Shown here: one piece after another, positions 44,228 to 52,123 of the stretch | How positions within the stretch are numbered: the first letter of the stretch is position 1 | Layout of the letters: each line of letters opens with the position of its first letter | From: Salmonirosea sp038204185 | GTDB taxonomy: Bacteria > Bacteroidota > Bacteroidia > Cytophagales > Spirosomataceae | Direction: 5' to 3' | DNA: 64,000 bases | Assembly: GCA_038204185.1 (NCBI GenBank) | Contig: JBBRDE010000002.1 | Location: 1 to 64,000 of the forward strand | Made by a program: the position numbers and the translations under genes | The notes under the pieces: generated by a model | What the model saw: the letters and a program-made list of their open reading frames with translations, nothing else | Database searches by the model: none | Told to the model about the DNA's origin: nothing

Positions 44228-45643
44228 ATGAAACGCAACGCCTTTATATTTATTCATATCGCCAAAATACGATGGCAATTTCTGGGGGTGTTCGCCACCC
44301 TTCTTCTATCGCTTGGCGCCTGCCGGGATATTTTGGAACCACCCCCTGTGGACCTGCTGGTGGACGAACTTGTACTCAATGAAGCCTCGGACGTCGAGCC
44401 GGTCCGTCTCGGACTATACAATGCTTTTCGGAGCATAGGCTCGCCCACAATAATTGCCGGATCCTTCACTGCCGATTTCATTCAGCATAACGGTACGTTT
44501 ACATTATATAATGAACTGGGCAACAAACAGATTACCGCTACCAATGCCGCTGCAGAAGCATTATGGGGAGGTATTTATAATACCATCTATATAGCCAATT
44601 TCATAGAAGAACGCATAAGTACCGTGCCGGGCGTAACCGAATCTGCCCGAAAACTGGTTCTGGCAGAAGCACGTTTCCTGCGCGGATATGCCAATTTCAT
44701 TGGCACCTACACGTTTGGGGATATTCCAAAAGTAACGACGACGGACATTACTACTAACCGCAACATTCCAAAAGCCGCCCGGGCCAACATCCTGCAATCG
44801 GTACTGGCCGACTACACAGCTGCCCTGCCCGACCTACCCGCAACCAATACCAATAAAACGCTGGCCAAGACCTTTGCGACTCAAAATGCCGTCAGGGCCG
44901 CATTGGCCCGATATTACCTCTATCAGCAGGATTGGGCGAATGCTGAAAAAACGGCCAGTGAAATCATTGCCACCAAATTACAAACCCTGCCCGCCAGTTA
45001 TGCGGATGTCATTTTTCAGGAATACGATAGCGAAACGATTCTGGAAGTAGCCTATGCCAATAATTCCAGCGACGATCCGGGGACCTCTACTTTTGGTCTG
45101 AACAATATCCTGGTCGGCCGCCGGGAAGTGATTCCTGCCAACTCCTACATCCTGACGATGCTCGAAACCAATGCGGGCGAACGCAGCCAAACCATTGCCT
45201 TCAGACAGGCGAATCAGGGAGGCCGGGACAACGGCTGGTCGGTGGTGAAATATGGTACCCCCGACCAGGCCAACAATAACATTACGATTTTCCGACTCGC
45301 CGAGCAGTACCTCATCCGCGCCGAAGCCCGCGCCCGGCAGGGACGCATCGTGGGAGCCAATGGCGCCCAGGCGGACATCAACGTGTTGCGCGCCCGTGCC
45401 AAAGCACCCGCCGCCAGCATTACAACGCAGGATAACGCCCTGCTGACGATTGAAAAAGAGCGGGTCTACGAACTTTCTTTTGAGGGTCACCGCTGGTACG
45501 ACCTCAAGCGCACGGGACGGATTCAGGCTGTCATGTCGGCCTTTTCGCCCAACTGGAACCAGAAGTTCGAGCTTTGGCCCATTCCGCAAAGCGAGCTTCA
45601 GCGCAACAAAGCGCTGGCCGGAGGACAGAATCCGGGCTATTGA
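44228..45643 (+). CDS. SusD/RagB-type surface lipoprotein
   Basis: The 471-aa protein has a signal sequence with Leu-Gly-Ala-Cys near residue 32 and the SusD fold marks: the first helical repeat AEALWGGIYNTIYIANFIEE, AEARFLRGYANF near 148-159, and the C-terminal RLAEQYLIRAEARARQG and ELSFEGHRWYDLKR blocks. It closes the SusC barrel from outside and binds the substrate. The signal sequence is unusually long, with about ten extra residues before the hydrophobic core. The gene is 33 bases after SusC. Confidence 0.93.
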   Translation: MKRNAFIFIHIAKIRWQFLGVFATLLLSLGACRDILEPPPVDLLVDELVLNEASDVEPVRLGLYNAFRSIGSPTIIAGSFTADFIQHNGTFTLYNELGNKQITATNAAAEALWGGIYNTIYIANFIEERISTVPGVTESARKLVLAEARFLRGYANFIGTYTFGDIPKVTTTDITTNRNIPKAARANILQSVLADYTAALPDLPATNTNKTLAKTFATQNAVRAALARYYLYQQDWANAEKTASEIIATKLQTLPASYADVIFQEYDSETILEVAYANNSSDDPGTSTFGLNNILVGRREVIPANSYILTMLETNAGERSQTIAFRQANQGGRDNGWSVVKYGTPDQANNNITIFRLAEQYLIRAEARARQGRIVGANGAQADINVLRARAKAPAASITTQDNALLTIEKERVYELSFEGHRWYDLKRTGRIQAVMSAFSPNWNQKFELWPIPQSELQRNKALAGGQNPGY

Positions 45644-45713
45644 GTAAAACGCTATTGGCTAGTAGCTGATGGCGGATGGCTTTTTTAAAAGAAACTATTT
45701 TGAATTTTGCTTC

Positions 45714-46541
45714 ATGAAACTTATACACAAACTTCTCTCGCTTGGATTCGTACTATCCCTGGTAGCGCTGGCTTCCTGCGAAGAGCAGCAGATTCTATTC
45801 GAGGGTCCCGAGTTCGTCCGGTTCACCGATACCACGCTTACCTACAAGGAAAGTATCGGGAAGCCAATTACGGTTTCAGTGCATGTAGTGGGTAAGCCTC
45901 TGGACCAGCCTCTAACCGTTAACTACACGGTAGGCGGGACGGCTCGTGAAGGCCGTGACTATAGGATCGAGGGCACAAAGGGTGTAGTGATCATTCCAGC
46001 GGGAAAGTTGTTCGGTACCATCATGGTGACCCTGATCAACAATGCGAATAATATTCTGGAATCGCAGAATATTGTATTTACCCTTACTGGTGTTACTCCG
46101 GTTACGAATTTGCAGTTGGGTTTTGGTAAAAATAGTGTGATTGGCAAAAAGCTGACCCTGACCATTCAGGATGACTGCCTTCTGAGCGGCTTCTACACGG
46201 GGAGCCGTCGTACCAACTCCGGCACGGCTCAAGTGAAGGATGTTGAAATCAGTAGCCTGGACTGCAAAATCTATAACGTGGCCAACTGGAATGTCGGTGG
46301 CCTATTTAATTTCAATGCGACCAAGGCCAAGGTCAGTTTTGTCGACAATGGCGATAATACTCTGACGATTCCCTCACAAGTCAGTGGGGACTTGCCAGCC
46401 CCCTACGACACGCTACGCGGTACCGGCTTATGGAATCCGCAGACCAAAGCCATTACGCTCAATATCAGAGTGAAAGTACCTATTAGCCAAACAAAGGATA
46501 CGGTCGTTACGGTACCCATAACCTATACGCCCCGTCAGTAG
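45714..46541 (+). CDS. SusC/D-associated lipoprotein with Calx-beta-like region
   Basis: The signal ends in Leu-Ala-Ser-Cys near residue 22. Residues 30-150 have the pattern of a Calx-beta or DUF4843-like sandwich (LTVNYTVGGTAREGRDYRI, then GVVIIPAGK). The second half is a further beta-rich domain with three cysteines. The total is 275 aa. Third genes of SusC/D operons often encode such surface glycan-binding lipoproteins, and this is the likely role. I start at the ATG at 45714, which opens the signal; an in-frame ATG at 45669 is less likely. Confidence 0.75.
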   Translation: MKLIHKLLSLGFVLSLVALASCEEQQILFEGPEFVRFTDTTLTYKESIGKPITVSVHVVGKPLDQPLTVNYTVGGTAREGRDYRIEGTKGVVIIPAGKLFGTIMVTLINNANNILESQNIVFTLTGVTPVTNLQLGFGKNSVIGKKLTLTIQDDCLLSGFYTGSRRTNSGTAQVKDVEISSLDCKIYNVANWNVGGLFNFNATKAKVSFVDNGDNTLTIPSQVSGDLPAPYDTLRGTGLWNPQTKAITLNIRVKVPISQTKDTVVTVPITYTPRQ

Positions 46542-46573
46542 CAGAACCTTCGGATTTTAAAATAAAAATACCC

Positions 46574-47077
46574 ATGATACGATACCGCTTATTCACGATA
46601 GCCGCTGGCCTGTCATTACTTTTCCTCTGCGGTTGTTCCGAAGTCACGGAACCTACCCCCTTAACCTATACACAACTCCTTACGGGAAAAGAGAAGAAAA
46701 CGTGGTCACTGGTTTCCTTCGAGGTGATCGATGAAGGAAAAGGTTCCGGGACGCTACCGGCCAACAGGCTTTTCAACGGTGCGTGTGAGGCCGACGATCA
46801 GTTCATATTTTATGCCAATGCGGAGCGTAAATACGAGTACACCAATGGCCCAACCAAGTGCTCGCCCACTGAGCCGGACGTGTTGCTGACCGATAGCTGG
46901 AACTTTACCAATGCCAATGCTACGCTGGAATTCGCCTTTCCAGTCCTGAGCACGGGTAAGGTACCTTTCATCGTAAAGTCCCTCACCGAAACCAGTATGG
47001 TCATTGAAATTTACCTGGATGATATTCAGGGAATTGACGCCAGCTATCGTTTCACGCTGGCTTCTTCCACAAAATAA
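46574..47077 (+). CDS. SusC/D-associated small lipoprotein, lipocalin-like
   Basis: This 167-aa lipoprotein has the lipobox Leu-Cys-Gly-Cys near residues 18-21. The mature part starts with LLTGKEKKTWSLVSFE and has a DDQFIFYANAERKYEY strand pair and an EIYLDDIQG end; this is the pattern of lipocalin-like small lipoproteins of Bacteroidota. Two cysteines near residues 76 and 97 could form a disulfide. It follows the previous gene by 32 bases and is very likely in the same operon. Its ligand is unknown. Confidence 0.7.
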   Translation: MIRYRLFTIAAGLSLLFLCGCSEVTEPTPLTYTQLLTGKEKKTWSLVSFEVIDEGKGSGTLPANRLFNGACEADDQFIFYANAERKYEYTNGPTKCSPTEPDVLLTDSWNFTNANATLEFAFPVLSTGKVPFIVKSLTETSMVIEIYLDDIQGIDASYRFTLASSTK

Positions 47078-47125
47078 CCGTTTGTACTTCCGTTATATCA
47101 GCATTCGCCTGAATCCACTTTTTGC

Positions 47126-49495
47126 ATGAAGCGTTATTGCCAATTTGCCCTGTTGAGTATTTGCTGTTTATTCGGTTTTGAGTCGGTGGCGCAGCCGGAG
47201 CCCTGCGCCACCATGCAGATGGATAGTCTTTTGCGGGCCAGGTACCCCCGCATGGGTTCGTTGCAGGATTTTGAAAAGCTTTTGCAAACCAAAATTCAGG
47301 AACGGGAAGCCTTGCAAAAGAGTGGCCGTACTACCTTAGAAACCCTCACGATTCCGATCATTGTACATATTGTCCATAATGGCGAGGGGGTAGGCCAGGG
47401 CACTAATCTCAGTGCAGCCCAGGTACAGGCCCAAATCGAAACCCTCAACGAGGACTTCCGCCGCAAGCCTGGTACGCCCGGCTTCAATACCGACTCGCGG
47501 GGAGCCGACGTTGAAATTGATTTCTGCCTGGCGCGGCTCAATCAGCAGGGCCAAAGCATGGCCGAGCCGGGCATCGACCGCGTCAATGGCACGAAGGCCA
47601 ACTGGACTAAAAACGATATTGAGAATGTTCTGAAACCCGGTACCATCTGGGATCCGGACAAATACTTCAACGTGTGGGTACTTAATTTTTCCACGTCGGA
47701 AAGTTTACTCGGTTACGCCCAGTTTCCGAGCCTGTCGACGCTGGCTGGGATACCCGAGAATAGCCCCCGCAATACGGATGGGGTAGTCGTTAACTACCGT
47801 TCTTTCGGCAATGTCCTCAAAGGCAATTTTCCCATCATGCAGGCTCCCTACAACCAGGGTCGCACCCTCACCCACGAAGTGGGACACTGGCTGGGGCTAC
47901 GCCACATTTGGGGCGATGCCAACTGCGGTAACGACTTCGTGGACGATACCCCCCCCCAGGCCAGCGAAAGCCGGGGCTGCCAGGTAGGCCGGACCAGTTG
48001 CGGCTCGGTGAATATGGTGGAAAACTACATGGATTACTCCGACGATGCCTGCTTCAATATTTTTACAAAGGGTCAGAAGGCCCGAATGCGTACTGTAATG
48101 GACATCAGCCCGCGCCGTAACACGCTGGCGCAGTCTAATTTATGTGGTACCCAAATAGCCGGGCCACCCCGCGCCAATTTCCGGGCCGAAACTCAGCAGA
48201 TTTTACTAGGCGGGCAGGTGAAGTTCTACGACCTTTCGACCAATTTCCCCAACCGCTGGTTCTGGAATTTTGAGGGGGGTACCCCCACTAACTCAACCGA
48301 GCAAAATCCCGTAGTAACCTACAATCGTCCAGGTAAATTTCAGGTAACCCTGGTGGCGGCCAATAACCTGGGGGTATCGGATACGCTCAAAAGAATCGCC
48401 TACATCGAGGTACTGAACGTAGGCCTGTGTGCCGAAAAAACCAATTTTAACGGTACCCGCACCTTAATCCGTGATACGACCAAAATCGGCTATGTGTCGG
48501 GGCAAAACGGCCGCAAGGTGATGGCTATTTCTGAATATTTCGACAATCCGCTGGGATATACCAATCTGGGAGGAGCTACCTTACGCTTTGGCAAGGCCTT
48601 CGCCAAAGCCGGAGCCACTACCGAAGAAGTTGTGCTGGTCACAGTATGGAACGCGCGCGGCTTTCAGGGCGGACCGGGGGCGATCCTGGAAGAAAAAAGG
48701 GTACCCTTGCGTCGTATTTTAAGCGATGTGGCCAACAACCGCGCCACCGATATCACCTTCGAGCGGCAGATTCCGCTTTCGGGATTAGCCTACCACATCG
48801 GCTTGCAGCTGGCCTACGATGGCGATACCGTTGCCCTCTTTACTACCAAAAACGGTCAATCGGTAAAGGGTACCTCCTGGGAGCAGAACGCCGCCGGTGA
48901 GTGGGATCTGTTCCTGCGTCGCACGGGCCTCAACATTGCCCATGATATTACGGCGAAGCCCGGCATGAAACCCTCGGTTCTGGTATCCGCATCGGCGCAG
49001 TTTATCAATCCAGGTGAAGCTGTTACGCTGCAGGCTAAAGGTGCCAGCATTTACACCTGGTCGCCCACGACGAATCTAAACACGACGCTTGGGCCCCAGG
49101 TGGTCGCTCGTCCGAATGAGACAATCACTTACACGGTCAGAGGAACGGGTGTGGATGTGTGCGGGGATAGCACTGCCTCAGCCGCCATCTATGTTCGGAG
49201 TGTTCAGGTGCTTGGCAATGAGCCAACCCGCGAAGCTTTACTGGAACGCACTGTACAGTTATCGCCCAACCCGACCAATGGACTGGTGGAAATTACGTTA
49301 AATAATGAATTGCGCGGGGCAGTGGCCGTAACGGTGTACAGCGTCAATGGTGTGGCGGTGCAGCAGGAGCAGTTCCGCAAGGATGGCGATGAAGTACGTT
49401 TTCCTTTAAATGCGCAACGCCTTACCCCCGGAATTTACGTAGTCGAGGTTGAGATCGGAGAATTCAGGGTTAGGAAGAGGATATTGAAGTACTAG
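47126..49495 (+). CDS. Secreted M43 zinc metalloprotease with PKD domain and T9SS signal
   Basis: The 789-aa protein starts with a signal peptide (1-22). The catalytic domain (about 70-340) holds HEVGHWLGLRH with His250, Glu251, His254 and His260 and the Met-turn VENYMDYSDDAC, the marks of the pappalysin (M43) family. A PKD domain (about 350-435) follows, then a beta domain, and the last 75 residues are a type IX secretion C-terminal domain (LSPNPTNG to IYVVEV, ending KRILKY). It should be secreted to the surface. It ends the SusC/D operon, 48 bases after the small lipoprotein, and may supply peptides to the transporter. Confidence 0.9.
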   Translation: MKRYCQFALLSICCLFGFESVAQPEPCATMQMDSLLRARYPRMGSLQDFEKLLQTKIQEREALQKSGRTTLETLTIPIIVHIVHNGEGVGQGTNLSAAQVQAQIETLNEDFRRKPGTPGFNTDSRGADVEIDFCLARLNQQGQSMAEPGIDRVNGTKANWTKNDIENVLKPGTIWDPDKYFNVWVLNFSTSESLLGYAQFPSLSTLAGIPENSPRNTDGVVVNYRSFGNVLKGNFPIMQAPYNQGRTLTHEVGHWLGLRHIWGDANCGNDFVDDTPPQASESRGCQVGRTSCGSVNMVENYMDYSDDACFNIFTKGQKARMRTVMDISPRRNTLAQSNLCGTQIAGPPRANFRAETQQILLGGQVKFYDLSTNFPNRWFWNFEGGTPTNSTEQNPVVTYNRPGKFQVTLVAANNLGVSDTLKRIAYIEVLNVGLCAEKTNFNGTRTLIRDTTKIGYVSGQNGRKVMAISEYFDNPLGYTNLGGATLRFGKAFAKAGATTEEVVLVTVWNARGFQGGPGAILEEKRVPLRRILSDVANNRATDITFERQIPLSGLAYHIGLQLAYDGDTVALFTTKNGQSVKGTSWEQNAAGEWDLFLRRTGLNIAHDITAKPGMKPSVLVSASAQFINPGEAVTLQAKGASIYTWSPTTNLNTTLGPQVVARPNETITYTVRGTGVDVCGDSTASAAIYVRSVQVLGNEPTREALLERTVQLSPNPTNGLVEITLNNELRGAVAVTVYSVNGVAVQQEQFRKDGDEVRFPLNAQRLTPGIYVVEVEIGEFRVRKRILKY

Positions 49496-49501
49496 AAGAA
49501 T

Positions 49502-49534
49502 AACGCTGACAAGGTTTTAAAGCCTGTCAGCGTT
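49502..49534. terminator. Bidirectional hairpin between convergent genes
   Basis: AACGCTGACA (49502-49511) pairs perfectly with TGTCAGCGTT (49525-49534), with a further partial GG/CC pairing inside. The same GCTGACA palindrome type is widely seen in Bacteroidota intergenic DNA. It separates the protease and the response regulator genes. Confidence 0.7.
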
Positions 49535-49550
49535 AATTATAAATTGAATT

Positions 49551-50234
49551 TCACAACTGCTCTTTTAGCGCCATACTCACCAATTCAGCGGTATTTTTTA
49601 CTCGGGCTTTCCGAATGATACTCGCCCGCTGATTAGCCACCGTATGCGGGCTCACATCAAATCGCTGGGCAATTTCCTTACTACTCATGCCTTCCGTAAG
49701 GCATTCTAGGATTTGATGTTCCCGGCTGGTGATTTTGTTCCAGATGGAAGCCGAAGAGTTGCTGGCTGAGAAATATTCGGTGGTACGCTGGCTATTTTTT
49801 TGAACCACCAGATTTCTGATGATTACAGAAGAGGCATTCGGGGGATAGTAGAGCTCCCCGGTATGCACCGTCCGGATCGCCCGCAGGATTTCTTCCTGAT
49901 CGGTATCCTTCAGAAGGTACCCTGCCGCGCCATTTTGCACGGCATTCAGAATATAGTCTGGATTGTTGTGCATACTGAACACCAGGATACGTACCGAGGG
50001 AAAGCTTCGAGTGACCTCTTTCGTAACTTCGATACCCGACATACGCGGCATGGTAATGTCCAGCAGTATGACGTCGGGTCGGGTATCAGGGAGCATAGCC
50101 AAGGCATCATCGCCATCCGAAGCCTCTCCCACGATCTTAATATCGGGTTCGTCTTCCAGCAAATTCAGTAACCCCTTCCGAACTACCGAATGGTCGTCCA
50201 CAATCAGGATGCGTATGGGAGTAGTGTTTGTCAT
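49551..50234 (-). CDS. LuxR/NarL-type response regulator of the nitrite operon
   Basis: The receiver domain (about 7-125) has the acidic pair Asp13-Asp14, the phosphorylation site Asp59 in LLDITMP, a Ser/Thr switch (FSMH) and Lys at LLKDTD. The C-terminal LuxR-type helix-turn-helix (about 165-225) reads ITSREHQILECL to KEIAQRFDVSPHTVANQ. It is 227 aa. It follows the histidine kinase by 19 bases, so the two form a two-component pair. With nirB and nirD upstream in the same direction, it probably controls nitrate and nitrite genes. Confidence 0.92.
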   Translation of the reverse strand: MTNTTPIRILIVDDHSVVRKGLLNLLEDEPDIKIVGEASDGDDALAMLPDTRPDVILLDITMPRMSGIEVTKEVTRSFPSVRILVFSMHNNPDYILNAVQNGAAGYLLKDTDQEEILRAIRTVHTGELYYPPNASSVIIRNLVVQKNSQRTTEYFSASNSSASIWNKITSREHQILECLTEGMSSKEIAQRFDVSPHTVANQRASIIRKARVKNTAELVSMALKEQL

Positions 50235-50253
50235 AGTATTGAAATAGAATGAG

Positions 50254-51687
50254 TTATGCTGAAATTTTAACCTCTATTTTACTGCCTTTGTTTGTTTTTG
50301 AATCAATTTCAAGCGTCCCATTGAGTAAACGAACCCTGGTTTTCATATTTCCAATGCCATTGTGATGGAAAGAATCCCGCGTTTTGGTACTTCTTAGCAT
50401 GTCACCAAACCCCCGGCCATTGTCCCGTACCGTCAGGCTGATTGCATTAGATGTGCGTTCAAAAATCACATCAATTCGCTGTGCACTGGAATGCTTCACG
50501 GCGTTGTTCAGGGCTTCCTGCGCCACGCGATACAGGCCGATTTCCTGCGTGGGCGTCAATCGTTCGCTTCCTTTTTTTCCTATATAGCGAATATTAATCC
50601 CTGACGAACGGGCCGTTTGATCCGACAATAACTGCAAGGCGGCTTCTAACCCAAAATCGCCCAGCACAGAAGGCATCAGATTGAAAGCTACCTCGCGGGT
50701 ATTCTGAATGGTTTCCTGCAACATATCCCGGAGGTCCTCGACGCGCTGCTTCTGTTTGTCGTCCGCAAAGGGCATTTTTCTCAATTTCTCCACGTGCAGT
50801 TTCAGTCCGGTGAGCATCTGCCCGATCCCGTCATGCAGTTCGCGGGCGAAGTGCCGCCGTTCCTCCTCCTGGCCTTCTAATAGGGCCGCTGAACGTACCG
50901 TTTCTTCGGCTAGTTGAAGCTGGTACTTTTCCTCCGTTGTACGAATCAGTTTTTGTTGCGTTTCGAGTAATTCTTTGTTGGTCAGCGCCAGTTTTTCATT
51001 GGTACTTTTCAAGGCATCCTCCGATTGAGTCAGGCGGTGAATCACGCGTTTGGTATGGTTCACGACGGGTCGAAATACCAAAATCCCTTCCAGAAAAAGC
51101 ACCGTCAGCGTGGCCAGGGTTAGAATCCACTCGATGCGCTCCAGGTATTGCACCCGTTCGAGGCTTTCGGCATCGAAGCGGAACACAATGGCATCCATTT
51201 GGCTGAGAAACCGGGGCTCTTTTTCTAAAACCACTAATAAAGCCGTTGCCTTTTGAGATACAGTCGCCTCGCCGGAATCAATCATTCTCAAATTTTCGTA
51301 CATCGCTTCAAACACGTCCTGTACCTGACCAAACATGACGTTCAGCTGCGGACTTTTCCGCACGACGTACTCTTTTTCCATGCGTAGCGTCCCGGTTCGC
51401 AGCTGCTCGTGGCTCTCCTGCCACAAATTCAGTAGTTTTCCAAAGTCGCTCCGATCGGCGTGGGGAATATTCTGGGTCTGCAACACGGCGAGCTTAGTCA
51501 ATCGCTGACTGAGCATCCGCTGCCGTCCGGCCACATTCACCACCCGTCCGTCGTCGTTAAGGTCGCGCAGGGTTCTTTTCACAAACCATAGCCCACTGAC
51601 CGTCAGAATGGCCACCAAAGTAAGCGCCAGTACGTAGTACTGCGTGAGCCGATGGGCTACCTGACGGTCGAGTTGATTTAAGGTCAT
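50254..51687 (-). CDS. NarX-like sensor histidine kinase
   Basis: Two membrane segments (about 19-37 and 168-190) enclose a periplasmic PilJ/NarX-type four-helix domain that begins VVNVAGRQRMLSQRLTK, the same position as the nitrate-binding P-box helix of NarX. A HisKA_3 dimerisation helix has the phospho-acceptor His285 (FARELHDGIGQ), and the ATPase domain ends the protein with DNGRGFG. The length is 477 aa. I chose the ATG at 51687 because the longer frame runs through nirD. It starts 2 bases after the nirD stop, which fixes its place in the nitrite operon. Confidence 0.88.
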   Translation of the reverse strand: MTLNQLDRQVAHRLTQYYVLALTLVAILTVSGLWFVKRTLRDLNDDGRVVNVAGRQRMLSQRLTKLAVLQTQNIPHADRSDFGKLLNLWQESHEQLRTGTLRMEKEYVVRKSPQLNVMFGQVQDVFEAMYENLRMIDSGEATVSQKATALLVVLEKEPRFLSQMDAIVFRFDAESLERVQYLERIEWILTLATLTVLFLEGILVFRPVVNHTKRVIHRLTQSEDALKSTNEKLALTNKELLETQQKLIRTTEEKYQLQLAEETVRSAALLEGQEEERRHFARELHDGIGQMLTGLKLHVEKLRKMPFADDKQKQRVEDLRDMLQETIQNTREVAFNLMPSVLGDFGLEAALQLLSDQTARSSGINIRYIGKKGSERLTPTQEIGLYRVAQEALNNAVKHSSAQRIDVIFERTSNAISLTVRDNGRGFGDMLRSTKTRDSFHHNGIGNMKTRVRLLNGTLEIDSKTNKGSKIEVKISA

Positions 51688-51689
51688 AG

Positions 51690-52043
51690 TTAAAGAGCTA
51701 CGTATACCAAACCGGCTTGTACCATGACCGGGTAGGTACGTATTTCGTACGCGTCGCCGCTCAGGCATTTCCCTGTTTGCAGGGAAAACGTCTTCTTGTG
51801 AAAAGGGCAGGCTACCTTCGGCTCGCCCTGCTGACTGCCGATCATCCCCCGCGAAAGGGCCATTTGCTGGCGATGCGGACATAGGTTGTCGGTGGCGTAC
51901 CACTCGACCCGCCGGGTAAAATGATAAATGGCAATCTGCCGTCCTTCGATCAGCGCGCACGCGCCACCGTCCTGGGGCACATCCTCCACCCGGCAAGCCA
52001 CATGCCAGGTAAGGTGTTTGTCAATATCTATTGTGAGCTGCAT
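51690..52043 (-). CDS. nirD: Nitrite reductase small subunit (Rieske-type NirD)
   Basis: This 117-aa protein carries a Rieske [2Fe-2S] site: Cys55 and His57 (CPHR), Cys79 and His82 (CPFH). It is the small subunit of the NADH-dependent assimilatory nitrite reductase and works with NirB in the cytoplasm. The spacing between the ligand pairs and the closing Gly-Asp fit NirD. The gene lies 80 bases after nirB and 2 bases before the kinase gene. Confidence 0.93.
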   Translation of the reverse strand: MQLTIDIDKHLTWHVACRVEDVPQDGGACALIEGRQIAIYHFTRRVEWYATDNLCPHRQQMALSRGMIGSQQGEPKVACPFHKKTFSLQTGKCLSGDAYEIRTYPVMVQAGLVYVAL

Positions 52044-52123
52044 CGTTTATGAGTTTAATGTTTATGAGTACCTGCGTATAGAACCCTTAAGTACTTCTGA
52101 ACTTTGGTACTTTGTCACTCTCT

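Noticed and set aside
51688..51996. N-terminal extension of the histidine kinase through nirD
   Set aside because: The extension is an out-of-frame reading of nirD; the ATG at 51687 fits the membrane helix and the 2-base gene spacing.
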